Shown: in pieces, positions 13,020 to 20,173 of the stretch
Numbering within the stretch: position 1 is the first letter of the stretch
Layout: each line of letters starts with the position of its first letter
Origin: a virus
Direction: 5' to 3' (one strand)
DNA length: 64,000 nucleotides
Virus record (IMG/VR): IMGVR_UViG_3300030737_000007
Coordinates: 27,895-91,894 of that record
Notes under the pieces: generated by a model
Told to the model about the DNA's origin: nothing
What the model saw: only the letters and a program-made list of their open reading frames with translations
Database searches by the model: none
Made by a program: the position numbers and the translations under genes

Positions 13020-13742
13020 ATGGACGACAGAGATTTTGCAGACATGGAAACCGAGGACTTCGAGCGCGAACAGGACGATTTACGCGCCAAGCTCCCAGCA
13101 GATGCTAGCCTCTCAGAGCCGCAGGAGATTCTTGGAGAGTGCGATTACAGACTCGAAGGGCCGCACAAGAAAACTCCCGAGTGTAAGAACTGGAAGGCAG
13201 CCCCAACAGCAGCAGGGAGCGAGGAGCCGACGTCTCAGCCACGGTGCAGGAATTGCGGCCAGTTCAAAGCCATGCACGAAGGATGGAGATGGTGCGTTGG
13301 CGATCCGTGGGAGGATCATAAGAAATTCTTCATCCCCGGCGACGAACCCGAGGCCACGCAGGACTCTCCGAATAAGCCCCTAGACACACAAGAACTGCCG
13401 CCGCTGGGAATGACAATCATCACCCGAGAAGATGTAAGGCGAGCGCTGGGAATCCGTGAGCGCCAGTTACGCGAAGCCCGGGCTCGGCTCTCCCAGCTTG
13501 AGAAAGAGAACCAGTGGATCAGCGTGGAGCAGGAGTTGCCTACCGAGCGCGAGCAGGTAATGATCTCCACCGCTATCGCAGGAATAATGCTGTCCTCATG
13601 GTTTTGCTGGTTTCCAGAGAAGGGTGACCCGCCTTTATGGCACAACGTTCTTCGGGAATTTGGAGAAGTTACCCACTGGCGTCCTCTTCCATCCCCTCCC
13701 AGGGAGGCACTAAGCTCCGGGTCCGAAAGGAATTCCAGATAA
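13020..13742 (+). CDS. Composite protein with zinc knuckle, coiled coil and DUF551-like end
   Basis: The 240-residue protein has a Cys-containing segment (CRNCGQFKAMHEGWRWC, about 78-95), a helical coiled-coil region (REDVRRALGIRERQLREARARLSQLEKEN) and a C-terminal W-I-S-V-E...LP...HWRPLPSPP pattern characteristic of DUF551. It looks like a fusion of modules. Two other genes in the window (36128 and, more distantly, 26574) share the last module. Function unknown. The stop overlaps a motif A copy. Confidence 0.65.
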   Translation: MDDRDFADMETEDFEREQDDLRAKLPADASLSEPQEILGECDYRLEGPHKKTPECKNWKAAPTAAGSEEPTSQPRCRNCGQFKAMHEGWRWCVGDPWEDHKKFFIPGDEPEATQDSPNKPLDTQELPPLGMTIITREDVRRALGIRERQLREARARLSQLEKENQWISVEQELPTEREQVMISTAIAGIMLSSWFCWFPEKGDPPLWHNVLREFGEVTHWRPLPSPPREALSSGSERNSR

Positions 13743-13747
13743 TGGAA
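13733..13747 (+). repeat. Motif A exact copy on a gene junction
   Basis: Exact TTCCAGATAATGGAA. TAA ends the 13020 gene and ATG 13742 starts the next. Confidence 0.93.
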
Positions 13748-13918
13748 ACCCATGACCTGATAAACGAAGTAGTCAACCAGGCGAACATGATCGATAAAGG
13801 TATGACCAAGATGCGGGCCAAATACTCTTTCTCAGGCACGCCGCCGGAAGGACTGAACGAAAAGTTCGCCGCGGACGCAAAAGAGTTTATGCAGTGGCAC
13901 AAAATTGGTATAAGATAA
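13742..13918 (+). CDS. Hypothetical small protein
   Basis: METHDLINEVVNQANMIDKG..., 58 residues with start codon inside motif A. Helical, no motif. Confidence 0.55.
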   Translation: METHDLINEVVNQANMIDKGMTKMRAKYSFSGTPPEGLNEKFAADAKEFMQWHKIGIR

Positions 13919-13931
13919 GAAAGAGGACAAA

Positions 13932-14138
13932 ATGAGATTGGGCGCAGAACCGAGCATAACTGTAAACGGTGTAGTTCTATCACAGGCCGAAGCCATGACG
14001 TTGCGGGTGGCGCTAGGTTCATTCGTTATTTCCCTCCTCTCGGAGGGATTGGGTGAAGATGAAACTGGTCTCGCCATTTCACAGGGATACAAACGTTGCG
14101 CCGATAGCATTCATAAACTTATGTGGAGGAAACCATGA
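13932..14138 (+). CDS. Hypothetical small protein
   Basis: 68 residues, MRLGAEPSITVNGVVLSQAEAMTLRVALGSFV..., matching a widespread phage small-protein pattern (I.vNG..L...qa..lR.al..f). It overlaps the next gene by 4 nt. Function unknown. Confidence 0.6.
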   Translation: MRLGAEPSITVNGVVLSQAEAMTLRVALGSFVISLLSEGLGEDETGLAISQGYKRCADSIHKLMWRKP

Positions 14139-14365
14139 ACCGTCAAGAATTCGACAACGCACTTTACATCAAACCCAGTGGCCGCGAAGACCGCGAGGCC
14201 CGAGAAAAGTCTAACACCCGCCGGTTCTGGTTTCTGTGCGTTCCGGGCGGTGCGCTGGCCGCGTTTATCGTGGCGCTGGTATCCGGCTCGGGCGGGGTAT
14301 TCTTCTGGGCCTGGCTGGTGTTTACCTTTCTGATTTACGGGCTTAGTATTCCGGAGGGGAAATGA
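14135..14365 (+). CDS. Membrane protein with two TM helices
   Basis: 76 residues. A polar N-terminus (about 1-33) is followed by two hydrophobic segments (FLCVPGGALAAFIVALVSG and FFWAWLVFTFLIYGLSI), giving a helical hairpin. It lies immediately upstream of the polymerase block. A holin is possible by topology, but it is far from the endolysin. Confidence 0.6.
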   Translation: MNRQEFDNALYIKPSGREDREAREKSNTRRFWFLCVPGGALAAFIVALVSGSGGVFFWAWLVFTFLIYGLSIPEGK

Positions 14366-14976
14366 ATTCTCAAGTTGAGAAACCAGTGGTGATGTTCGAT
14401 AGCCCCGAAGCTGCCACGTATCGGACGGACATAAAGGGTTGGGTCTCGCGGGGCGGCTTGTTCTATGGGGACAACCCAGGATCGGAGCGTGGCGCGCGCT
14501 GGAGCGGCTGTACACACCAGACTTGCGAATGCGGGGCCGTTCACGAAAAGAGCCGCAGCATTTGCTGGGCCTGCGTTTCCAAACAGAGGGACGAGAAGTA
14601 CAACGCCCTTCCTATGGTGGAGTGGGATGAAGCCACACCTATCTGCACGTTCGACGACGACAAGTTCTTCTTTGACGAGTCCTCCCTGCTGGACTGGATG
14701 GGTGAACTCAAGTGGGAGGCGGAGCAACGGGGCGAAGGGCTACCGTGCGTTCAGCTTGTGCTCTGTACACCTCACCGGCTCGGGTATATCGACGAGGACC
14801 AGTGGGCCGACGACTTAGCTGAGGACGGAGAACTCCCCGCCGAGGTACAGGAAAAGCTGGACGAATTAAACGAGGCCATCAAGCGCGCGCCGGTGGTATC
14901 GTGGTGGGCTGGGGCGACCCGGATCGACGTGGAGAAGCTGTGGGAGCAGGTCGCGGCTGAGGAAGTTTCCGGATAA
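14362..14976 (+). CDS. Unknown protein upstream of DNA polymerase
   Basis: 204 residues. It contains CTHQTCECGAVHEKSRSICWAC, a Cys/His cluster likely to bind zinc (about 51-72), and acidic stretches in the second half. Codons 2-6 are formed by motif B, and the stop overlaps the polymerase start in motif A. Tight coupling to polA suggests a replication-linked role; that is inference. Confidence 0.55.
   Translation: MNSQVEKPVVMFDSPEAATYRTDIKGWVSRGGLFYGDNPGSERGARWSGCTHQTCECGAVHEKSRSICWACVSKQRDEKYNALPMVEWDEATPICTFDDDKFFFDESSLLDWMGELKWEAEQRGEGLPCVQLVLCTPHRLGYIDEDQWADDLAEDGELPAEVQEKLDELNEAIKRAPVVSWWAGATRIDVEKLWEQVAAEEVSG
14367..14381. repeat. Motif B copy at a gene start
   Basis: TTCTCAAGTTGAGAA, beginning 5 bp after the A of ATG 14362. 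Translated as NSQVEK. Confidence 0.8.
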
Positions 14977-14981
14977 TGGAA
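14967..14981 (+). repeat. Motif A copy on the DNA polymerase start codon
   Basis: TTCCGGATAATGGAA with the TAA/ATG overlap between the 14362 gene and polA. Confidence 0.9.
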
Positions 14982-17111
14982 ACGGACTTTTACCTCGACT
15001 GGGAAGTAAAATCTGTTGTGGCCCTAGATGTTCACGGGCTCGACAGGTACGCTAAGGATCCTTCGACGGCGATCCTGATGGGGGCGTACGCCGAGGGAGA
15101 TCACGCACCCAAACTCTGGCAGCCTCACCTCGAACCCAAGATGCCCGCCGAGCTGCGTGAGGCGCTTGAAGACCCGATGGTCGCTATCCACGCATGGCAC
15201 AGCGCCTTTGAAAGGGTGATTTCCAAGAATGTGCTGAAGATCGACAAGCCCATCCCTGAGTGGAGATGTTCGATGTCCGCAGCGCGTTATTTGAGCTTGC
15301 CGGGAAGCCTGGACGACGCAGGCAAGATTCTGGGTCTGCGTGAAGACCAAGCCAAGATGAAGATCGGCGACAAGTTGATTCGGAAGTTTTGTATCCCGGA
15401 AGACCTTGGCGGAGAAACTACACTTTTCGGAATGAGCGAGCCCACTTTCCGATCCTGGGCGACGGACCCCGCCGAATGGGAATTATTTTGCGATTACTGC
15501 AAGCAGGATGTAGTTGCGGAGCGCGCCATCCTCAAAAAGATCCGCAAGTTCCCGTTGCCCGACTTCGAATGGGACACGTATTATCTCAACGAAATGGTCA
15601 ATGCTACTGGGTGGCCAGTGGACATGCGTCTCGTGACCGGGGCGCGTGAGATTGTCGTGCGGGAATTAGAACGCCTCGGTACCCGACTGCACGAACTCAC
15701 AAAATTAGACAATTCTAACTCCGTGGAACAGTTACTACCCTGGTTAAGGGATCGTGGGTACAACTTCTCGTCGCTGAATAAAACCCTCGTCGCGCGCGCG
15801 CTCGAAGACACCCAACTGTCCGAGGACGCCCGAGAGGTTCTGATCCTGCGCGGCCAGACTTCCAAGTCATCGGTACGGAAGTACACCAACATCGCGGACA
15901 TGGTGAGCTTGGACGGGCGGCTGCGGCACCAGTACACTTACTACGGCGCGGCGAGAACTGGGCGGAATGCTGCGCACGGTGTTAACGTCGGAAATCTCCC
16001 AAAACCAGTCAAGTCAGTCGAAAAGCACCTGGAGCGAGCGATCGAACTGGTGCGCGCCGGAGACTACGAGGGAGTCAAGCGAGAGTTTGACAAGCCTCTG
16101 GACGTGATTACCTCGACCGTCCGTGCGTCCTTTCGAGCGGAGGACGGGAGTAAGTTTATCGTTTCGGATCTCACGTCAATCGAGAACGTAGCGATCATGT
16201 TCCTGTCTCGGTGCGTCTCGGGGCTAAAGGTGTTTGAGGAGAAGCGTGATCCCTACCTGGACTTCGCCGTCCACTTCTTCAAACAGAGTTACGCCGACCT
16301 CTACGCCGAGTACAAGGCGGGGGACAAGTCGAAGCGTACGCTGTGTAAACCAGCCTCCCTCGGATCTGGCTTTGGCTTGGGCGCGGGCGAAGAGTTCCTA
16401 GACGCAGACGGTAACAAACAGTGGAGCGGTCTCCTGAAATATGCCCGAGACATGGGAGTAATCATGACCCAGGAAGAGGCCACCAAAGCCATCGCTGTGT
16501 TCCGGAAAGTTTATCCCGAGGTGCCGCAGATCTGGAAGGACCTAGAGCGCGCCGCCGTCCGGGCCATACGAAACCCCGGATCATTGGTAGGCGTGGGCGT
16601 GCCTCAGTCGGACAAAGATCGTGAGTGGTATCTATCTAGAGGGCGCGCCGTAGACTTAGAGCCGTTCCTATCCTTCCGGTGCCACGGTAAGAAGATACTG
16701 GAATTGATCCTGCCATCTGGGCGATCGCTGCATTACATTGACCCTCGCGTCGAAGAGGAACCAGCGGTTTGGGAAGGCAGATCGTACACCCGCCAGAAAA
16801 TCATGTACTACGGCAAGCAACAGAACACGTCCGCTTGGGGTTTGGTTCCCACATTCGGCGGCAAGTTGCTGGAAAACAGTGCCCAGAGCTGGGCCCGAGA
16901 CATCCTCATGGAGGGCATGAAGAACGCTGCTGCGATGGGATTCGAAGTTGTCGGATCGACGTATGACGAGATCATCGCGCTGGTGCCTAATGATTCCCCC
17001 CTTGGGGTGGACCAGTTATGCGAGTGCATGACGCGGAAACCCTCGTGGATGCCCGATGGCATACCTCTTGGCGCGGCTGGTTTTGAGACACAAGAATACC
17101 GAAAAGATTAG
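14976..17111 (+). CDS. polA: DNA polymerase I, family A
   Basis: 711 residues. The 3'-5' exonuclease domain has D-x-E in LDWEVKS (D8, E10), HSAFE and Y-x-x-x-D (YCKQD, about 175). The polymerase domain has motif A VSDLTSIEN (D398), motif B KRTLCKPASLGSGFGLG (K453 region) and motif C TYDEI (D664, E665). Motif C has Tyr in place of the usual His of HDE. No 5'-3' nuclease domain, as in phage family A enzymes. It starts in TAATG overlap within motif A. It probably works with the clamp and loader encoded here. Confidence 0.95.
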   Translation: METDFYLDWEVKSVVALDVHGLDRYAKDPSTAILMGAYAEGDHAPKLWQPHLEPKMPAELREALEDPMVAIHAWHSAFERVISKNVLKIDKPIPEWRCSMSAARYLSLPGSLDDAGKILGLREDQAKMKIGDKLIRKFCIPEDLGGETTLFGMSEPTFRSWATDPAEWELFCDYCKQDVVAERAILKKIRKFPLPDFEWDTYYLNEMVNATGWPVDMRLVTGAREIVVRELERLGTRLHELTKLDNSNSVEQLLPWLRDRGYNFSSLNKTLVARALEDTQLSEDAREVLILRGQTSKSSVRKYTNIADMVSLDGRLRHQYTYYGAARTGRNAAHGVNVGNLPKPVKSVEKHLERAIELVRAGDYEGVKREFDKPLDVITSTVRASFRAEDGSKFIVSDLTSIENVAIMFLSRCVSGLKVFEEKRDPYLDFAVHFFKQSYADLYAEYKAGDKSKRTLCKPASLGSGFGLGAGEEFLDADGNKQWSGLLKYARDMGVIMTQEEATKAIAVFRKVYPEVPQIWKDLERAAVRAIRNPGSLVGVGVPQSDKDREWYLSRGRAVDLEPFLSFRCHGKKILELILPSGRSLHYIDPRVEEEPAVWEGRSYTRQKIMYYGKQQNTSAWGLVPTFGGKLLENSAQSWARDILMEGMKNAAAMGFEVVGSTYDEIIALVPNDSPLGVDQLCECMTRKPSWMPDGIPLGAAGFETQEYRKD

Positions 17112-17142
17112 TTGACATTTACGTCCCCGCGTGTGCTATATT
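17112..17142 (+). promoter_or_regulatory. Promoter after polA
   Basis: TTGACA (17112-17117) and an extended -10, TGCTATATT (TATATT 17137-17142), spacer 19. It drives the 17229 gene through a hairpin-containing leader. Confidence 0.6.
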
Positions 17143-17166
17143 CAATTCAACACAAACGTACTGGAG

Positions 17167-17206
17167 ACAGGGACTCAGCGCTTGACCGTCATCTCCCTGT
17201 ATTTTT
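17167..17206 (+). terminator. Leader hairpin with U-run, possible attenuator
   Basis: ACAGGGA (17167-17173) pairs with TCCCTGT (17194-17200), followed by ATTTTT. It lies between the 17112 promoter and ATG 17229, so it could attenuate or terminate. The loop is long (20 nt), which weakens the call. Confidence 0.45.
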
Positions 17207-17228
17207 CCGGACCCAAAGGAGAAACACC

Positions 17229-17495
17229 ATGAAGCAAATTGTGAGCGTAGTAGAAGTAGACGGCGAGGGCCTAGAAGCCCTCCTTAACCAAGATGTCCTG
17301 CTGTTCGGACTCAACTATATCTATGCCGGGAAATTAGTCGGCGTGAACACAACTTTTGTCAAACTAGAAAACGCGAAGATCGTGTACGAGACCGGTTCGT
17401 TTACTGATAAGGGATACAAAGACGCACAGCCGCTGCCCGGCGCTTCGTGGTATGTCCAGACCTCCGCCATTGAGTCTTTCGGCCTCGGAAAGTAG
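17229..17495 (+). CDS. Conserved-looking small phage protein
   Basis: 88 residues, MKQIVSVVEVDGEGLEALL... with KLENAKIVYETGSF and PLPGASWYVQTSAIESFG. It is beta-rich, starts after AAAGGAG, and has its own promoter and leader hairpin, so it may be strongly expressed. I recall similar sequences among phage proteins of unknown function. Confidence 0.65.
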   Translation: MKQIVSVVEVDGEGLEALLNQDVLLFGLNYIYAGKLVGVNTTFVKLENAKIVYETGSFTDKGYKDAQPLPGASWYVQTSAIESFGLGK

Positions 17496-17889
17496 GCGGC
17501 TATGGCCCGTTCAAGCAAACAAAAATACCGCTCTTTATGGTCGCGGTCGGGGTCGCGGTCGGGGTCGGGGTCGTGGTCGGGGTCGTGGTCGGGGTCGGGG
17601 TCGTGGTCGGGGTCGTGGTCGGGGTCGCGGTCGCGGTCGCGGTCGGGGTCGCGGTCGGGGTCGTGGTCGCGGTCGCGGTCGCGGTCGTGGTCGTGGTCGC
17701 GGTCGGGGTCGGGGTCGTGGTCGCTATAACTTAACTCTAACTGCCCGCCGGGAGCAATATCCCGGTTTTCCAGATAATGGAAAGAGGTCGCACATGACGA
17801 TCGAAGAAGCCACAGAAGAACTCCTTGACTTGGTGTACGACCCGCCGATCTTCCACTCCGATCCGTACGTCCAACGAAAATCAGTATAG
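17452..17889 (+). CDS. Possible (Gly-Arg)31 repeat protein, frame +1 over the array
   Basis: This frame encodes 31 consecutive Gly-Arg dipeptides (GGT CGN). The only base that varies between units falls on the Arg wobble position, so every difference is silent in this frame alone. The only upstream ATG (17452) lies inside the previous gene; a frameshift from the 17502 frame is another way in. After the array the frame continues in phase through motif A into the 17794 gene. Expression is unproven. Confidence 0.35.
   Translation: MSRPPPLSLSASESRRLWPVQANKNTALYGRGRGRGRGRGRGRGRGRGRGRGRGRGRGRGRGRGRGRGRGRGRGRGRGRGRGRGRGRGRGRYNLTLTARREQYPGFPDNGKRSHMTIEEATEELLDLVYDPPIFHSDPYVQRKSV
17502..17729 (+). 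CDS. Ser-Arg/Gly/Trp repeat ORF over the array
   Basis: MARSSKQKYRSLWSRSGS... starts 6 bp after the upstream stop, a natural position, with GGAAAG 12 nt before. It reads the array as Ser followed by Arg, Gly or Trp. Because the variable base changes the amino acid in this frame, it is less likely than the Gly-Arg frame to be the selected product, though its start may feed that frame by frameshifting. Confidence 0.3.
   Translation: MARSSKQKYRSLWSRSGSRSGSGSWSGSWSGSGSWSGSWSGSRSRSRSGSRSGSWSRSRSRSWSWSRSGSGSWSL
17539..17724 (+). repeat. Hexanucleotide array (GGTCGN)31
   Basis: 31 perfect-register tandem hexamers, 186 bp. Five positions are invariant; the sixth is G in 12, C in 11, T in 8 and never A. 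A simple-sequence array of this size is unusual in phage DNA. Confidence 0.97.
17768..17782 (+). repeat. Motif A exact copy
   Basis: Exact TTCCAGATAATGGAA, 11 bp before ATG 17794; its last bases form GGAAAGAGG, a ribosome-binding site. Confidence 0.92.
17794..17889 (+). CDS. Short ORF ending at an in-frame amber
   Basis: MTIEEATEELLDLVYDPP..., 31 codons with a GAAAGAGG site, ends at TAG 17887-17889. The same frame stays open beyond the amber for 76 codons to TGA 18120, and the reading after it is protein-like. It may be a single 108-residue gene broken by one base change, a readthrough site or a sequencing error. Confidence 0.45.
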   Translation: MTIEEATEELLDLVYDPPIFHSDPYVQRKSV

Positions 17890-18120
17890 ACTTCTATAGC
17901 GGACATCCTGGAAGGGTACGAGCCTGCTTTGCCGCCGGTTTGCCCCGAGTGTTCGCACAAGGACAGAGAGCATGACCGACTCGTAGATGAGAATACTGAT
18001 ATGGCGGGCGACATAGAGGATTTGGAACGCAAACTCGGGAGACTTCTAGAACAAAACGAGACCTTGCAAGACCGCAACATCTGTCTGAGCGCGCGATTGC
18101 GGGAGCTAGAAGGCGAATGA
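17890..18120 (+). CDS. C-terminal part: CPEC zinc knuckle and coiled coil
   Basis: In phase with the 17794 ORF across the amber: TSIADILEGYEPALPPVCPEC.., then a long coiled coil (DIEDLERKLGRLLEQNETLQDRN). A TTG at 17929 is the only reasonable independent start. Residues CPECSHKDREH could hold zinc. Probably the remainder of the 17794 gene. Confidence 0.45.
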   Translation, partial: TSIADILEGYEPALPPVCPECSHKDREHDRLVDENTDMAGDIEDLERKLGRLLEQNETLQDRNICLSARLRELEGE

Positions 18121-18257
18121 CTTACTGGGGCCGAGTAACCGTTGCCGTGCTGTTCTTCTTTGCCGGAGTTGCCTTCCTCGGTGTGGGCAGTGTTAGTTTT
18201 TGGTGTTTTGCTGGGGCCGCAGTCGCTGTATTCTGGCCCAGAGGGAAGTATGACTGA
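18117..18257 (+). CDS. Small membrane protein (46 aa)
   Basis: MTYWGRVTVAVLFFFAGVAFLG... has one or two TM helices and ends PRGKYD. It is in ATGA overlap with the previous gene and overlaps the next by 8 nt. Confidence 0.5.
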   Translation: MTYWGRVTVAVLFFFAGVAFLGVGSVSFWCFAGAAVAVFWPRGKYD

Positions 18258-18429
18258 ACTTGAAGAGATGCGGGCCCGAGTGATAAAACTTGAGGCCCGG
18301 GTAGCAAGGCTCAAAAAGCGGCTGCTCAAGAAGAAGAAATACGAAGCGGGGTATTTGCAGGCTACGTCGGCTACCCCACAGTTGAGAGATTTGATTGACC
18401 AGAAAGATCGGGCCGTGCTCGAAGATTGA
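18250..18429 (+). CDS. Small basic coiled-coil protein
   Basis: 59 residues from ATG 18250: MTELEEMRARVIKLEARVARLKKRLLKKKK, a clear heptad pattern followed by a Lys cluster. Function unknown. Confidence 0.5.
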   Translation: MTELEEMRARVIKLEARVARLKKRLLKKKKYEAGYLQATSATPQLRDLIDQKDRAVLED

Positions 18430-18444
18430 TTCCAGATAATGGAA
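18430..18444 (+). repeat. Motif A exact copy before an RBS
   Basis: Exact TTCCAGATAATGGAA, one base after the upstream TGA and overlapping the AAGGAG site of the 18455 gene. Confidence 0.92.
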
Positions 18445-18454
18445 AAGGAGAGGT

Positions 18455-18652
18455 ATGGACAAGTCTCGCAGTTCTGTAAGCGTGTTTATCGGGTGGATGG
18501 CGGCTATTATAATGGACGGGGTTGCCCCCAAAGCCAGTATTTGGGTGATTATCGGGTTTAGTTTTGCCGCCTACTCGGCAGCGGCGGTCATTGAGCACTT
18601 CCGTCACGAAAAGGAACTGAACAAACTTCGCTGGCCCAAGGCGCTAGACTAA
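18455..18652 (+). CDS. Small two-TM membrane protein
   Basis: 65 residues with two hydrophobic segments (VFIGWMAAIIMDGVA and IWVIIGFSFAAYSAAAV) and a charged C-terminus. TAATG coupling to the next gene. Confidence 0.6.
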   Translation: MDKSRSSVSVFIGWMAAIIMDGVAPKASIWVIIGFSFAAYSAAAVIEHFRHEKELNKLRWPKALD

Positions 18653-18837
18653 TGGCTAACATCCTACAAGCAACCGAGTGGCTGAAGCAGCACAAGCGCG
18701 TCCGGCGCGCCAGCATGGGCGAGAAGGGTCACTTCGGTCTTACGCCGTCCGGGTTCGTCGTGTTCTCCGAGCCGGACTTCACCGCCACACTGCATATCAA
18801 TGACCTGCTGGCGGAAGATTGGGAAGTAGATGAGTAG
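18652..18837 (+). CDS. DUF2829-like small protein, possible Tad2-type anti-defence
   Basis: 61 residues. ATEWLKQHKRVRRASMG at the start and LHINDLLAEDWEV at the end match the two conserved ends of DUF2829 (aL..GK.vrR..W ... DLLA.DWEv). Some DUF2829 proteins are Thoeris inhibitors (Tad2) that sequester the cyclic ADP-ribose-type signal. This is a short member with a reduced middle, and Met replaces the usual Trp. Family call is moderate and function tentative. Confidence 0.5.
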   Translation: MANILQATEWLKQHKRVRRASMGEKGHFGLTPSGFVVFSEPDFTATLHINDLLAEDWEVDE

Positions 18838-19777
18838 CTTAGCTGAAATCCTCCGCCCGCAAAAACTCGACGACCTGCTGGGAAACTCTGGGATCAAAAA
18901 AGTTGTACAATCCTGGATCGACACGGACAACTTCCCTCGGTGTCAGCTCTACACCGGCCCGGTCGGCACGGGGAAGAGTTCTCTTGCGGCGATCGTGGCG
19001 CGCGCTTGCCAAGGGAAGGGTGACTTCGAAGGCGCGGACATCCGTTCTATCAACGCCGGGGCCGTCGGGAAGGTAGACGACATGCGGGAACTAGCCGCCG
19101 AGTCCGCCAGCCGCCCGTTCCTTGGCCGCTATAGAGTGTTCATTCTAGAAGAGTTTCAGAGGTGTACGGACGCCGCACAGGACGCGATCCTTGTGCCTAT
19201 GGAGAATAACCCTTGGACAGTGTGGCTCCTTACAAGTTCTGAACCCGCCAAGATCTTGGCTTCGATCAAGTCCAGGTGTTCGGCGGCTACGTTCGAGCTG
19301 AAGCCCCTGAACCGAGGAGAGATTGCAGACTTAGTGTTGCGCGCCGCCCCCTCGGTTGCCTCTGGGACAGGCGTAGGCGTCGGAGATTTCCTCAGCAGCA
19401 AGGGCATCACATCTCCCCGGGAAATTCTGGGTGTTCTCGATCAGCACCTGTCCGGACTGCCCCTCGAAGAGTGTATACACGGATCCGAGCACGAGCCCCT
19501 CTACTCCGCCGTAGCCTCAGCCGTGCTGTCCGGAAACTGGACAAAGACCGCCGGGCTGCTGGCCCAGATCCCTACCGCAGACTACCGAGGTATGGTGGCT
19601 ATGGTATCGGCGTACCTGGCGGGGGCACTGCTGAAGGAGCCGGTTGGAGCGCGCGCAGACGGATTGGCGGCCTGCCTGGTCGGGCTCGGGTCGAACCAGT
19701 TTGCGGATGGCGTAGCGTACGCGGCGGCTAAGGGTCTACTTTACAAATGTGCAAAGATTTTAGGAGGCGGCAAATGA
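18830..19777 (+). CDS. AAA+ clamp loader ATPase (RFC/DnaX-like)
   Basis: 315 residues. It begins LAEILRPQKLDDLLG (clamp-loader N-terminus), then Walker A GPVGTGKSS (about 44), Walker B VFILEEF, sensor 1 LLTSSEP and the clamp-loader SRC motif (IKSRC, about 147). Walker B carries EE in place of the DExx of active subunits, a variation worth noting. The C-terminal part would be the collar. With the beta-clamp-like product at 33167 and PolA it forms a phage replisome. It overlaps the upstream gene by 8 nt. Confidence 0.88.
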   Translation: MSSLAEILRPQKLDDLLGNSGIKKVVQSWIDTDNFPRCQLYTGPVGTGKSSLAAIVARACQGKGDFEGADIRSINAGAVGKVDDMRELAAESASRPFLGRYRVFILEEFQRCTDAAQDAILVPMENNPWTVWLLTSSEPAKILASIKSRCSAATFELKPLNRGEIADLVLRAAPSVASGTGVGVGDFLSSKGITSPREILGVLDQHLSGLPLEECIHGSEHEPLYSAVASAVLSGNWTKTAGLLAQIPTADYRGMVAMVSAYLAGALLKEPVGARADGLAACLVGLGSNQFADGVAYAAAKGLLYKCAKILGGGK

Positions 19778-20115
19778 GCAGTGAACTCACAAACCTGTTG
19801 CAAGAAACTTTAGAAACCCTGCGAGATAACGGCAAGACCTCCTCCGACGTGATTTGGGTCGGCAGTGGAGACGGCACAAAAGCCATTACCTGGGACCTGT
19901 TTGCCGAATTCGCCAACGTCGGATATGACTCAGGGTGCGGTGGTCATGAGATAAATGGCGGCTTGGTCGTGGTCGGAGACGACTGGTGGCTTGAACGCGG
20001 TGAGTACGACGGTTCGGAGTGGTGGGATTTCAAAGAGCGTCCCCGCCTCCAAGAAAATCCCCTCCCGTTTAACAACGTTCTGCTGCGGGGCTATCAGGAT
20101 GCTTGGACAATTTAG
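19774..20115 (+). CDS. Hypothetical acidic protein
   Basis: 113 residues; start ATG 19774 with AGGAGGCGG, in ATGA overlap with the loader gene. A Trp-rich core (DDWWLERGEYDGSEWWDFKERP) suggests a compact beta fold. Similar Trp-containing small proteins are frequent in phages; function unknown. Confidence 0.6.
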   Translation: MSSELTNLLQETLETLRDNGKTSSDVIWVGSGDGTKAITWDLFAEFANVGYDSGCGGHEINGGLVVVGDDWWLERGEYDGSEWWDFKERPRLQENPLPFNNVLLRGYQDAWTI

Positions 20116-20116
20116 C

Positions 20117-20144
20117 TTTCCATTAGCTGGAATTTGTGGTAAAA
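20117..20144 (+). promoter_or_regulatory. Promoter flanked by motifs A and B
   Basis: TTTCCA (20117-20122, inside the motif A copy), 17-bp spacer, TAAAAT (20139-20144) preceded by GTGG. Motif B begins 5 bp after the -10 and covers the start site. Confidence 0.55.
20118..20132 (-). repeat. Motif A variant on a -35 region
   Basis: TTCCATTAGCTGGAA, one change from consensus. Intergenic, 17 bp before a motif B copy. Confidence 0.8.
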
Positions 20145-20149
20145 TTGAA

Positions 20150-20164
20150 TTCTCAAATTGAGAA
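20150..20164. repeat. Motif B copy on a transcription start
   Basis: TTCTCAAATTGAGAA, just after the TAAAAT box and before ATG 20174. Confidence 0.87.
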
Positions 20165-20173
20165 AGAGGACGT

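Noticed and set aside
17539-17724. CRISPR-like array
   Set aside because: Units are contiguous hexamers with no spacers; it is a simple-sequence array.
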